Assembly: GCA_900543585.1 (NCBI GenBank)
Contig: UQRP01000001.1
Span: 101,175 to 165,174, forward strand
DNA from: an uncultured Prevotella sp.
GTDB taxonomy: Bacteria; Bacteroidota; Bacteroidia; Bacteroidales; Bacteroidaceae
Reading direction: 5' to 3'
Length of the DNA stretch: 64,000 bases
Shown: positions 25,224 through 33,911 of the stretch, piece after piece
Layout of the letters: every line of letters begins with the position of its first letter
Numbering within the stretch: position 1 is the stretch's first letter
Position numbers and translations under genes: made by a program
Notes under the pieces: generated by a model
The model's input: only the letters and a program-made list of their open reading frames with translations
What the model was told of the DNA's origin: nothing
Databases searched by the model: none

Positions 25224-27242
25224 TTATTTCTTTCTCAGAACGACAGCCGACCGGGCTGGTATATAGAGTTTGAGCCAGCCTTTGCCGTCCTTGGCATAGA
25301 GGGCATCGTAGTTGGTGAAATGCGCTACAGAGTCATCGGCGAGTCCATTGCCGCCAAAGGCCTTAGCATCGGTATTCAATACCACATTGTATTCGCCTTC
25401 CTTCACTAGGAAGCCATAATCTGCAAAGGATTGTGTCGGTGAGAAGTTGAAGACAAAAACGAGATTGCCACGCTCGAAGGCGAGAATCTGGTCGCTGTCG
25501 TTATGCCATATCTCCTGGACAGGCGTGGTGTTGAACTTCGGCTCACTCTTGACAACCTCCAACATTGCTTTGTCGAAGTCACCAAGGAAATGATAGTCGA
25601 GGTCAGGATTGTCGACAAGATTCCACTGGCGGCGTGCGTACTTGTAGCTCCATCCGTTGCCTTCGCGTGGGAAGTCTATCCACTCAGGATGTCCGAATTC
25701 GTTGCCCATGAAGTTGAGGTATCCACCGTTCATGGCAGCGCAGGTTACGAGTCGTATCATCTTGTGCAAGGCTATACCCCGCCAAACGGTATCGTTTTCG
25801 TCTCCGTGCTTGAAATGCCAGTACATGTCAGCATCGATGAGTCGGAAGATGATAGTCTTGTCGCCTACGAGCGCCTGGTCGTGACTCTCACAGTAGGAGA
25901 TGGTCTCTTCATCGGAACGGCGGTTTTTCACTTCCCAGAAGATGCTGCTGGGCTTCCAGTCCTCATCTTTCCGCTCCTTGATGGTCTTTATCCAATAGTC
26001 GGGGATGTTCATAGCCAGTCGATAGTCGAAGCCATAGCCGCCATCCTCGAACTTAGCTGCCAGGCCCGGCATGCCACTCACCTCTTCAGCGATGGTGATG
26101 GCATGAGGATTGACTTCATGAATCAGCTTGTTGGCGATGGTGAGGTAGGTGATGGCGTTGTCATCTTCGTGGCCATTGAAATAATCACCATAATTGGTGA
26201 AGGCCTCGCCTAAACCATGGCTGTAATAGAGCATGGAAGTAACACCATCAAAACGGAAACCATCGAAATGAAATTCTTCAAGCCAATATTTGCAGTTGGA
26301 CAGCAGGAAGTGAATAACATCATCTTTACCATAGTCGAAGCACAGGCTGTCCCAGGCTGGATGCTCATGGCGATCGCCGGGATAGAAATACTGGTTGGGG
26401 TCGCCGGCTAAGTTGCCAAGACCTTCTACCTCATTCTTTACAGCATGGGAGTGAACAATGTCCATAATGACAGCAATACCCTGCTTATGGGCAGCGTCGA
26501 TGAGCGCTTTCAACTCCTCGGGAGTACCGAAACGGCTTGACGGTGCGAAGAAAGAGCTGACGTGATAGCCAAAGGAGCCATAATAAGGATGTTCCTGGAT
26601 GGCCATCACCTGGATGGCATTATATCCGTCTTTGACGATACGTGGCAGAACATTATCTTTAAACTCTGTATAAGTACCCACCTTCTCAGCATCCTGAGCC
26701 ATGCCGATATGACATTCATAGATAAGCAGTGGATCACGAGAAGGTATGAACTTGTCTTCTTTCCAATGGTATTTCTTAGGAGCCCATACCTGTGCAGAGA
26801 AGATCTTGGTCTGGTCATCCTGTACTACCCGCGTAGCCCACGCTGGGATGCGCTCTCCTTCGCCACCTTTCCATTTGACGTGCATCTTGAACAAGTCTCC
26901 ATGCTTCATGGCCTTGGCGGGAAGTTTCAGCTCCCAGTTGCCTGTGCCCTTGACACGTTTGCAGCGGTAGTCTTCCAATTCTTTCCAATCATTAAAATCA
27001 CCGACCAGATAGATGTCTGTAGCATTAGGTGCCCACTCTCTGAAGACCCATCCGCCTCGCACTTTGTGCAAGCCATAGTAGTCGTAACCACTGGCGAAGT
27101 CGGAGAGACTCTGCTTGCCATTTTGAGTTAGTTGCCCGATTTTCCACACAGCATGATCGTGACGGCCACGGATGGCACCCTCGTAGGGCTCAAGATAGTT
27201 ATCATGAGCCACAATACCAATGTGTTTTTCTTGTTCTGACAT
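25224..27242 (-). CDS. glgB: 1,4-alpha-glucan branching enzyme
   Basis: Makes alpha-1,6 branches in glycogen. 672 residues. A CBM48-like domain (about 50-150, with FREWAPNATDIYLVGDFNDW) precedes a GH13 barrel with the four conserved regions: DIVHSHAVKN, FDGFRFDGVTSMLY (nucleophile Asp near 332), TIAEEVSGMP (acid/base Glu near 386) and CESHDQALVGD. The C-terminal beta domain ends LKLYIPARSAVVLRKK. It is 15 bp after the MORN-repeat gene on the same strand. No other glycogen gene is in the window. Confidence 0.95.
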   Translation of the reverse strand: MSEQEKHIGIVAHDNYLEPYEGAIRGRHDHAVWKIGQLTQNGKQSLSDFASGYDYYGLHKVRGGWVFREWAPNATDIYLVGDFNDWKELEDYRCKRVKGTGNWELKLPAKAMKHGDLFKMHVKWKGGEGERIPAWATRVVQDDQTKIFSAQVWAPKKYHWKEDKFIPSRDPLLIYECHIGMAQDAEKVGTYTEFKDNVLPRIVKDGYNAIQVMAIQEHPYYGSFGYHVSSFFAPSSRFGTPEELKALIDAAHKQGIAVIMDIVHSHAVKNEVEGLGNLAGDPNQYFYPGDRHEHPAWDSLCFDYGKDDVIHFLLSNCKYWLEEFHFDGFRFDGVTSMLYYSHGLGEAFTNYGDYFNGHEDDNAITYLTIANKLIHEVNPHAITIAEEVSGMPGLAAKFEDGGYGFDYRLAMNIPDYWIKTIKERKDEDWKPSSIFWEVKNRRSDEETISYCESHDQALVGDKTIIFRLIDADMYWHFKHGDENDTVWRGIALHKMIRLVTCAAMNGGYLNFMGNEFGHPEWIDFPREGNGWSYKYARRQWNLVDNPDLDYHFLGDFDKAMLEVVKSEPKFNTTPVQEIWHNDSDQILAFERGNLVFVFNFSPTQSFADYGFLVKEGEYNVVLNTDAKAFGGNGLADDSVAHFTNYDALYAKDGKGWLKLYIPARSAVVLRKK

Positions 27243-27257
27243 ATCTATTCTATGTTA

Positions 27258-28382
27258 TTAGTTATCATTGAATCTTCTTCCGCTCTCGTAGTGTCCGGTA
27301 GATATAATGTTGCCATTTGCATCTTTCTCTACAAAGCGCCCGTCCCTGATATCATCAAGGTAGTTGCCCTCGAACCTTTTTCCGTCTTTTGTCTCTTCTA
27401 TGCACTTGCCATTCCGCTTCCCATTTTTGTAAGTACCTTTAAACCGGGTGCCGTTGGAGTAATGGATGATGACTTCACCGTCTATCTTTCCGTTAATGAA
27501 GTTACCTTCGAAGATATCTCCGTCTTTCTTTGTCAGTTTGCCATGACCATTGGGCTGGTCGTCTTTCCACATACCGTCATATCTGTCACCATTGGCCCAG
27601 AGGAATGACCCTTGACCGTCCCTGTCACCCTGATTGAACTGTCCGGTATATCGGTCACCATTCGCATATTTGAAGATGCCTTCTCCGGTGCGCTCGCCTT
27701 GGTCGTAGTCTCCCTGATATTGGTCACCATTCTGGAAGATATAGATGCCGCGCCCTTGTTGGATATCGTTGGCCCATTGGCCTTTGTAGATGTCACCATC
27801 TGCATATTTATTTATTCCATAGCCAGAACGCTGGTTGTCGGCCCACTCTCCCTGATAGGTGGTGCCGTCGTTCCAGTCGAAGAAGCCTTTGCCTTCTTTC
27901 TTATCGTTCTTCCATTGCCCGTCATAATAGGCCCCACTGGAGTAGGTGTACTTTCCTTTTCCCTGCCGCATGTCGTGATACCAGTCGCCATCATAGACAT
28001 CGCCATTGAAATAGTACATCACGCCATGCCCCTGCTGATAGTCGCGGAACCATAGCCCCACATATTTATTGTTGTTGCTGAAATAATAGGTTCCTCTTCC
28101 GTGCTGCTGATTGAGTACCCATTGCCCGTCGTATTTCTCACCGTCGGCAAAGGTGTACACTCCCCTACCCTGTCGCTTTCCTTTGACGAACTCGCCCTCG
28201 TAGGTGTTTCCATTCTCATACAGCACCGTGCCTTTGCCTTGCGGCTTACCAGAGGCCATCTCTCCTTTGTAGGTGCCCTTAATGCCCATCTCCTCTATGA
28301 TGCATGTACCAAGCGAGATCTTCTGTGCAGGTACTGAGGAGACAGACAGAGCCAAGAGTATTGTAAATATATATTTTTTCAC
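27258..28382 (-). CDS. Secreted MORN-repeat protein
   Basis: 374 residues from a GTG start at 28382; the longer frame to 28487 lacks a good start and crosses the promoter. Residues 1-20 are a signal peptide (VKKYIFTILLALSVSSVPAQ). About fourteen MORN repeats of 23 residues follow (pattern YEGEF..GKRQGRGVYTFADG). MORN repeats form beta-hairpin rods that in other organisms bind lipids or proteins. First gene of a probable operon with glgB, but no link to glycogen is shown by the sequence. Promoter box at 28413-28420. Confidence 0.85.
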   Translation of the reverse strand: MKKYIFTILLALSVSSVPAQKISLGTCIIEEMGIKGTYKGEMASGKPQGKGTVLYENGNTYEGEFVKGKRQGRGVYTFADGEKYDGQWVLNQQHGRGTYYFSNNNKYVGLWFRDYQQGHGVMYYFNGDVYDGDWYHDMRQGKGKYTYSSGAYYDGQWKNDKKEGKGFFDWNDGTTYQGEWADNQRSGYGINKYADGDIYKGQWANDIQQGRGIYIFQNGDQYQGDYDQGERTGEGIFKYANGDRYTGQFNQGDRDGQGSFLWANGDRYDGMWKDDQPNGHGKLTKKDGDIFEGNFINGKIDGEVIIHYSNGTRFKGTYKNGKRNGKCIEETKDGKRFEGNYLDDIRDGRFVEKDANGNIISTGHYESGRRFNDN

Positions 28383-28412
28383 TATTTTTAGCTTATGTCC
28401 TATTATTTGGGT

Positions 28413-28420
28413 CAAAGATA
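28413..28420 (-). promoter_or_regulatory. -7 box of the MORN-glgB operon
   Basis: TATCTTTG on the minus strand, 30 bp before the GTG start, which supports that start. Back to back with the kdsB promoter. Confidence 0.6.
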
Positions 28421-28463
28421 GTAATAAAAAATGAAAGTGGAGCGTTATATCGATTTTTTTAAC

Positions 28464-28471
28464 TATTTTTG
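28464..28471 (+). promoter_or_regulatory. -7 box of the kdsB promoter
   Basis: TATTTTTG, 62 bp before the kdsB ATG; -33 element not clear. Confidence 0.5.
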
Positions 28472-28533
28472 CCGACAGAAATATCAACCAATCGTTGCGT
28501 CATATCACACAGCGAGCTAAAAGTGAATAGATA

Positions 28534-29271
28534 ATGAAATTTATTGCAGTTATTCCTGCGCGTTATTCTTCATCGCGTTTTCCTGGCAAGCCGTTAGCTG
28601 TCTTAGCCGGTAAGCCTGTCATTCAGAGGGTCTATGAGCAGGTCACGAAAGTGTTGTCTGAGGCTTGGGTAGCCACTGACGACGAGCGTATTTATAATAC
28701 AGTGTTGGATTTTGGCGGTAAGGCCGTCATGACCCGTCAGGACCATAAGAGTGGGACCGACCGCATCGAGGAGGCGGTGGAGAAGATAAAGACAGATGCT
28801 GATGTTATCGTAAACATTCAGGGGGACGAGCCGTTTATTCAACCCTCGCAGATAGAGACGGTATGCAAGCAGTTTGATAACCCATCAACACAGATTGCTA
28901 CTATCGGTAAGCCCTTCACGTCTATGGAAGCTGTGGAAAATCCCAACTCTCCTAAGATAGTAACTGATGTCAACGGCTTTGCCCTTTATTTTTCCCGTTC
29001 CGTGATACCTTATGTCCGTGGGGTGGAAGAAAAAGAATGGCTTTCCCATTTTCCCTTTCTTAAGCACTTAGGCATCTACGCCTATCGTCGCGAGGTTCTT
29101 CGTGAGATAACGCGTCTACCCCAATCACCTTTGGAAAAGGCAGAGAGTCTGGAACAACTTCGCTGGCTACAAAATGGCTATCGCATTCGTGTGGGAATTA
29201 CCAATGTTGAGACAGTCGGTATCGATACGCCGGATGATTTGAGAAGAGCGGAAGAATTTCTGAAAAAATAA
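28534..29271 (+). CDS. kdsB: 3-deoxy-manno-octulosonate cytidylyltransferase
   Basis: Activates Kdo to CMP-Kdo for transfer to lipid A in the cytoplasm. 245 residues. Nucleotidyltransferase motifs: IPARYSSSRFPGKPL (CTP loop) at the N terminus, VWVATDDERI-type block (WVATDDERIY), VNIQGDEPFI (metal Asp) and the C-terminal ESLEQLRWLQNGYRI. Kdo genes kdsA and kdsD are 16 kb away in the same window, so the pathway is split here. A terminator follows the stop at once. Confidence 0.96.
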   Translation: MKFIAVIPARYSSSRFPGKPLAVLAGKPVIQRVYEQVTKVLSEAWVATDDERIYNTVLDFGGKAVMTRQDHKSGTDRIEEAVEKIKTDADVIVNIQGDEPFIQPSQIETVCKQFDNPSTQIATIGKPFTSMEAVENPNSPKIVTDVNGFALYFSRSVIPYVRGVEEKEWLSHFPFLKHLGIYAYRREVLREITRLPQSPLEKAESLEQLRWLQNGYRIRVGITNVETVGIDTPDDLRRAEEFLKK

Positions 29272-29276
29272 CCGAT

Positions 29277-29305
29277 AAAGGGCGAGAGTCATCCTCCCGC
29301 CCTTT
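29277..29305. terminator. Hairpin between kdsB and the MaoC gene
   Basis: A 12-bp stem with one mismatch (29277-29288 with 29294-29305) and a 5-nt loop, lying between convergent genes and flanked by A-rich and T-rich ends, so it may stop transcription from both sides. Confidence 0.75.
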
Positions 29306-29321
29306 GTATTTCTGTGAAAAA

Positions 29322-29786
29322 TTACTTGAAATAGTATAAGAATTGCGCTTCACCTTTCAGAGCAGGCTTGCGTTGGCCTTCTATCTCAATTGTGAAATCA
29401 ATATAAGCCTTTGTGATACCGCGCAGGTTCTCAAGATTAGCCAAAGAGGCCTTCATCCGGATTCTGCTGCCAGTGATGACAGGGATGCCAAAGCGCATCT
29501 TATCCATACCGTAGTTGACCATCATTTTCAGATTGTTCACCTCCACAATCTGATTCCACAGATGTGGCAGTAGAGAGAGCGTCAAGTATCCGTGGGCAAT
29601 GGTGCTCTTATAAGGACTCTCTTTCTTTGCGCGCTCTACATCAACATGTATCCACTGATGATCGAGGGTGGCATCTGCAAAAGCATTGATGCGGTTTTGG
29701 TCTACCTCTATCCAGTCAGAAGTACCTAAAGGCTTACCTATGTAAGTGGCAAACTCATCATAGGAATTGATAACTGTCTTCTCCAT
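29322..29786 (-). CDS. MaoC-family (hot-dog) dehydratase
   Basis: 154 residues of the MaoC/R-hydratase family, which hydrates or dehydrates acyl-CoA or acyl-ACP. The catalytic Asp-His loop appears in DATLDHQWIHVDVERAKKES, followed by TIAHGYLTLSLLPHL. The length matches single-domain (R)-specific enoyl hydratases. No fatty-acid neighbours in the window point to a pathway. Promoter box TAATTTTG on the minus strand at 29813-29820. Confidence 0.9.
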   Translation of the reverse strand: MEKTVINSYDEFATYIGKPLGTSDWIEVDQNRINAFADATLDHQWIHVDVERAKKESPYKSTIAHGYLTLSLLPHLWNQIVEVNNLKMMVNYGMDKMRFGIPVITGSRIRMKASLANLENLRGITKAYIDFTIEIEGQRKPALKGEAQFLYYFK

Positions 29787-29812
29787 AAATTAGATATTAA
29801 AAGTTTTGGCTG

Positions 29813-29820
29813 CAAAATTA
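29813..29820 (-). promoter_or_regulatory. -7 box of the MaoC gene
   Basis: TAATTTTG on the minus strand, 26 bp before the start codon; -33 element not clear. Confidence 0.55.
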
Positions 29821-29999
29821 CTCATAATTTGCACAATACGTTAAGCTTTGTGCTAAAAAAAGTATTTTGAACGAACTTTTGAGTCTATATAAATAATGTG
29901 TACGTTTGTGTTTTGATGTTTTCGGCCTATGAATATGATAAAAAGCAATTATTCTGTCGTTTTTTCTGTCATATTTATAGTTTTATTGAAAATTATGAT

Positions 30000-30007
30000 T
30001 ATCTTTG
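30000..30007 (+). promoter_or_regulatory. -7 box of the gdhA promoter
   Basis: TATCTTTG, 42 bp before the gdhA ATG, in an AT-rich 260-bp intergenic region. That region also holds a short inverted repeat, GCACAA with TTGTGC, at 29831-29853. Confidence 0.6.
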
Positions 30008-30049
30008 CAGCGTAAAAGAGATATCAACCAATAAAAGAAAAGATTACTT

Positions 30050-31387
30050 ATGAAAGCTACAGAAGTTGTTGCAGAGCTTCAGCAGAAGTTTCCCAACCAG
30101 CCGGAGTACATTCAGGCCGTGAGCCAGGTGCTTGGTACTATTGAGGATGAATACAACAAGCATCCCGAGTTTGAGAAGGCTAACCTTATTGAGCGTCTTT
30201 GTATTCCAGACAGAGTCATTCAGTTCCGTGTCAACTGGGTGGATGACAAGGGCAGGGTGCAGACAAACATGGGTTATCGTGTTCAGCACAATAACGCCAT
30301 CGGCCCTTATAAGGGTGGTATTCGTTTCCATGCTTCTGTCAATGTCTCGATTCTGAAATTCTTAGCCTTTGAGCAAGTCTTCAAGAATTCATTGACGACT
30401 CTCCCGATGGGTGGTGCTAAAGGTGGTTCGGACTTTTCTCCCCGTGGTAAGTCAAATGGTGAGGTGATGCGCTTCTGTCAAGCTTTCATGCGTGAGTTGT
30501 GGAACTATATCGGTCCTGACACAGACGTCCCAGCCGGAGATATTGGTGTCGGTGGACGCGAGGTAGGATACATGTTTGGTCAGTACAAGGCTCTGACCCA
30601 CCAGTTCGTAGGAATCCTCACTGGTAAGGGTCAGGAGTTTGGCGGATCTTTGATTCGCCCTGAGGCTACTGGTTATGGCAATGTCTACTTCTTGGAGAAC
30701 ATGCTTAAGACCCGAGGCATTGACATTAAGGGCAAGACGGTTCTTGTCTCCGGTGCTGGTAATGTGGCTCAATATACTATTGAGAAACTTATTCAGTTGG
30801 GTGCAAAGCCGCTGACATGTTCTGACTCTGATGGTTTCGTCTATGACCCTGATGGTATCGACGCGGACAAGCTCGCCTATATCATGGAGCTGAAGAATGT
30901 AGACCGTGGCCGAATCAAAGAGTATGCTGAGGAATATCCCAACGCTCAGTACTTCCCTGGAGAGAAGCCCTGGGGCATCAAGGCAGATATTGCTACGCCT
31001 TGTGCTACTCAGAACGAGATTAGTGGAGAGGCGGCTCAGAAACTTATTGATAATGGTGTTATCGCTGTCAGTGAGGGTGCAAACATGCCTTCTACTCCTG
31101 AAGCCGTTAAGATTTTCCAGGATAACAAGATACTTTATTGTCCGGGTAAGGCAAGCAACGCTGGCGGTGTAGCCGTCTCTGGTCTGGAGATGAGTCAGAA
31201 CTCTGAGCGTCTGAAGTGGACGCGCGAGGAGGTTGACAACTACCTGCACCGTATTATGAATGACATTCATGAAAATTGTGTCAAATACGGAACGCAACCA
31301 GATGGTTATATCAACTATGTCAAAGGAGCCAATGTTGCAGGATTCCTTAAGGTAGCCAAGGCCATGATGGCTCAGGGCGTCCTTTAA
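30050..31387 (+). CDS. gdhA: NADP-type glutamate dehydrogenase
   Basis: Forms glutamate from 2-oxoglutarate and ammonia. 445 residues, the usual length for the hexameric NADP-dependent type. Markers: GPYKGGIRFHASVN, the catalytic-lysine block PMGGAKGGSDFSPRGKS, GVGGREVGYMFGQYK, the Rossmann loop VLVSGAGNVAQYT and the C-terminal ANVAGFLKVAKAMMAQG. With gltBD at the left end, the window carries both glutamate-forming routes. Cofactor preference is inferred from family resemblance. Confidence 0.95.
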   Translation: MKATEVVAELQQKFPNQPEYIQAVSQVLGTIEDEYNKHPEFEKANLIERLCIPDRVIQFRVNWVDDKGRVQTNMGYRVQHNNAIGPYKGGIRFHASVNVSILKFLAFEQVFKNSLTTLPMGGAKGGSDFSPRGKSNGEVMRFCQAFMRELWNYIGPDTDVPAGDIGVGGREVGYMFGQYKALTHQFVGILTGKGQEFGGSLIRPEATGYGNVYFLENMLKTRGIDIKGKTVLVSGAGNVAQYTIEKLIQLGAKPLTCSDSDGFVYDPDGIDADKLAYIMELKNVDRGRIKEYAEEYPNAQYFPGEKPWGIKADIATPCATQNEISGEAAQKLIDNGVIAVSEGANMPSTPEAVKIFQDNKILYCPGKASNAGGVAVSGLEMSQNSERLKWTREEVDNYLHRIMNDIHENCVKYGTQPDGYINYVKGANVAGFLKVAKAMMAQGVL

Positions 31388-31451
31388 GCAAAACGATCAA
31401 TACGATGATATGCGATGTTTACGCATATCATCGTATTTTCATTTTCTGTAG

Positions 31452-32054
31452 TTAGAATTGTATTAACTCTTGGGGGATGATGTCCTTTTCTGTTATCTCT
31501 CTTATTAATCGGGCAGGAACACCTGCTACAACACTGTTTGCAGGAATGTCTTTTAGTACGACAGCTCCGGCTCCGACCACAACATTGTTGCCAATGTGCA
31601 CACCACCGCAGATGGTAGCATTGGCGCCTATCCAAACGCCATTGCCGATAGTTATAGGCTTAGATATCTCTACCCCATCATCCCGTTGGGTTGAGTCGAT
31701 AGGGTGTGAGGCACAGGAGAGAACAACACCTGGCGCAATGAAGCAATGGTCGCCAATGATTATAGGGCTTGTATCGAGGATGGTGACGTTGAAGTTGACG
31801 AAAGCCATGCCGAGAAAGTGGGTGTTGAATCCGAAGTCGAAATGGATGCCATTCTGAATAAAGACTTTGTCGTTGTACGTACCCAAAATCTTTCTCAACA
31901 GTTCGCGTCGATGGTCAATATCGGTAGGTCTTGTCTGATTGTAATCCCATACCAAGGCCTGAGCCTGGCGTTGCCAGTCGGAGGGAATATTCCTTGCATT
32001 GCCGACGAATCCGTCACGGCCAATAACAAGCTGCATGATTTCTTTTTGGGTCAT
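31452..32054 (-). CDS. Maltose/galactoside O-acetyltransferase-like protein
   Basis: 200 residues with a left-handed beta-helix of hexapeptide repeats (about 85-185: IIIGDHCFIAPGVVL, ITIGNGVWIGANATICGGV). An N-terminal Maa-type domain (about 1-60) is present. The catalytic His is in CASHPID. It should move an acetyl group from acetyl-CoA to a sugar hydroxyl; the acceptor is unknown. It overlaps the upstream HAD gene by 4 bp, so the two are translationally coupled. Confidence 0.88.
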   Translation of the reverse strand: MTQKEIMQLVIGRDGFVGNARNIPSDWQRQAQALVWDYNQTRPTDIDHRRELLRKILGTYNDKVFIQNGIHFDFGFNTHFLGMAFVNFNVTILDTSPIIIGDHCFIAPGVVLSCASHPIDSTQRDDGVEISKPITIGNGVWIGANATICGGVHIGNNVVVGAGAVVLKDIPANSVVAGVPARLIREITEKDIIPQELIQF

Positions 32055-32695
32055 CTTATAACAATATTAAGTTCTTGCTCCAATCGCTTGCCCCAAAGTT
32101 CGCCATTTTGCGGAAGAAAGGTGTGTAACCCCAAAGCCTGTGCGCCTTTTAGGTTGATTTCTCCATCATCGATAAACAGCGTCTCGTCGGCGTTGAAGCC
32201 TTCATGCGCTAACACCATTTCAAAGATTTCCTTTCGAGGTTTCATGTTCTTGAGTTCAAAGCTCAGGTATTGGTGCTCACGTGGGATATAATAATCAAGG
32301 CTGTTGCCGAGCCCATCGAAGTCGGTGCTGCGGAACCACGATGCCATGAAAGGGTTGATGTTGGAGAGCATCGCAATCTGATAGCCTTGGGATTGAAGAC
32401 GTTGTATCTCTATAAGGTTTTCATGTTCTACCCCAACAATTATCTTCAGCCAAGCTCGCTGACAGTCATCCCACGTGACCTCATGTCCGCAATGTTCAGA
32501 AACGGCCTTTCGGAAATCTTCATCATTTATGACACCTCCCTCCAGTTTGCCAAAAAAGCCCTTCTGAACATACGGGTCCAATTCTTTATCTACATCTGTG
32601 AAGCCTAAAGCTTTAAAAGCCTCTATAGCTTTGAATACGTCAATTTTGACCAGCACGCCGCCAAAGTCGAAAAGCAGATTCTTTATCTTTGCCAT
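32051..32695 (-). CDS. HAD-superfamily hydrolase (subfamily IA)
   Basis: 214 residues. The first motif reads LLFDFGGVLVKID (the second catalytic Asp is replaced by Gly, as in the epoxide-hydrolase N-terminal/YihX-like group), the Thr/Ser motif is MLSNINP, and the acidic motif ETLFIDDGEINLKGA. A phosphatase on a small sugar phosphate is likely for YihX-like members. It forms an ATGA overlap with the acetyltransferase gene and sits 26 bp after the broken SDR gene. Confidence 0.85.
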   Translation of the reverse strand: MAKIKNLLFDFGGVLVKIDVFKAIEAFKALGFTDVDKELDPYVQKGFFGKLEGGVINDEDFRKAVSEHCGHEVTWDDCQRAWLKIIVGVEHENLIEIQRLQSQGYQIAMLSNINPFMASWFRSTDFDGLGNSLDYYIPREHQYLSFELKNMKPRKEIFEMVLAHEGFNADETLFIDDGEINLKGAQALGLHTFLPQNGELWGKRLEQELNIVIR

Positions 32696-32721
32696 AGTGT
32701 TGCGCTAATATTATGGTCACA

Positions 32722-33108
32722 TTAATAATTACCTTCATCAACAATAGGATAGAGTTCTATGAACTCGCCATTGTGAACTTTGCCGTCATCGATGATTTGT
32801 TCAATCCTCTGTTCATAGCTGGGGACAGTCATATCTCCAGGAATGCCAGCATTGTTGACAAGTAGTGAAAGGTCAGGATACCTCTCAGCTATCTCCTTAG
32901 CGGAAGTTTCTATCTCTTTGTTATCAGACAGGCAGACATACTGCCAACCGATAACATCAGCACCATCAGCTTGTAGTGTTTTTACAGCTTTTACAGCACG
33001 CTCTTTGTTACGCGCTCCTATGACGACCTGCCATCCGGCTTTGCCGAGATGGCGCGCAATCTCATAGCCTATGCCTTTATTGGCACCTGTCACCAAAACT
33101 TTCTTCAT
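32722..33108 (-). pseudogene. Short-chain dehydrogenase with internal deletion
   Basis: 128 residues where about 240 are normal. The N-terminal Rossmann half is intact: VLVTGANKGIGYEIARHL (cofactor loop), LVNNAGIPGDMTVPSYE. It then passes abruptly to a C-terminal tail, DDGKVHNGEFIELYPIVDEG. The catalytic Ser, Tyr-x-x-x-Lys part is absent. The frame stays open, so a truncated protein may still be made, but dehydrogenase activity is not expected. An in-frame deletion of about 300-350 bp is the simplest reading. It lies between two HAD genes in one minus-strand unit. Confidence 0.75.
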
Positions 33109-33120
33109 AACAATTACTGT

Positions 33121-33762
33121 TTAATCTGTTATATTTATCACGTCAGCAAAATGATCTATCATGTAGTCGGCTCCAGCTTGGCGCAGCTCCTCTGGCTTGC
33201 CATTGCCATAGGTGACAGCGCAAGTCTTTGTCCCAGCATTCTTGCCCATCATGATGTCGTAAGGTGCATCGCCAATGACAATGGCTTCTTGGGGACTAAA
33301 ACCGAGGCGTGTCAGAATCTTATTTACGGGTTCCGGATTAGGCTTGGCATTGATGACATCGTCGGCACCAATGATACATGAGAACAAGTCAGTAATACCA
33401 AAATCGGCGATAAGCAGATCTAAAGACTCATGACGCCTACTGCTGGCCACCGCAAGGGTCTTGCCCTGTCGGAAGAGGTCCTTGAGGGTTGGTATGACGC
33501 CATCGAAAGGTTTAACAGCTCCTTTGATGTTATTCCGCTTGAATATTCCCCGATAGGTCTCGGCACATCTTTCGCCCTGTTCACGGCTCAGGTTCGCAGA
33601 GACAATGAAGCAGTCAGCAAGTGGCAATCCAATGGTATTGATGCATGCTTCAACGGAAGGTTTGTCGATTCTCATTGCTTTAAAGGTGTCCATCATTGTG
33701 CGTACTATCAAACCACGGGAGTCACCTAAAGTGCCGTCGAAGTCAAAGATATATAATTCCAT
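33121..33762 (-). CDS. HAD hydrolase, phosphoglycolate-phosphatase-like
   Basis: 213 residues, HAD subfamily IA with all motifs: YIFDFDGTLGDSRG (DxDGT), VASSRRHESL (motif II), KPNPEPVNKIL (motif III Lys) and AIVIGDAPYDIMMGKNAG (motif IV). The length and cap resemble Gph/beta-phosphoglucomutase-like phosphatases. The substrate is not told. First gene of the minus-strand run 33762 to 31452. Confidence 0.88.
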   Translation of the reverse strand: MELYIFDFDGTLGDSRGLIVRTMMDTFKAMRIDKPSVEACINTIGLPLADCFIVSANLSREQGERCAETYRGIFKRNNIKGAVKPFDGVIPTLKDLFRQGKTLAVASSRRHESLDLLIADFGITDLFSCIIGADDVINAKPNPEPVNKILTRLGFSPQEAIVIGDAPYDIMMGKNAGTKTCAVTYGNGKPEELRQAGADYMIDHFADVINITD

Positions 33763-33911
33763 AGTGATTAACGAGATACTTTACTTCATATTTCTTCCTG
33801 CAAAGTTAGCCGTTTCCAATGAAATCAGCAAGTTTTTCCCAAATATAAAATCTTTACGTTGCTTAGTTCCTTCCTTCGAGCGAGAATCAAGAGTGGTTTT
33901 GAGTGCCCTTT

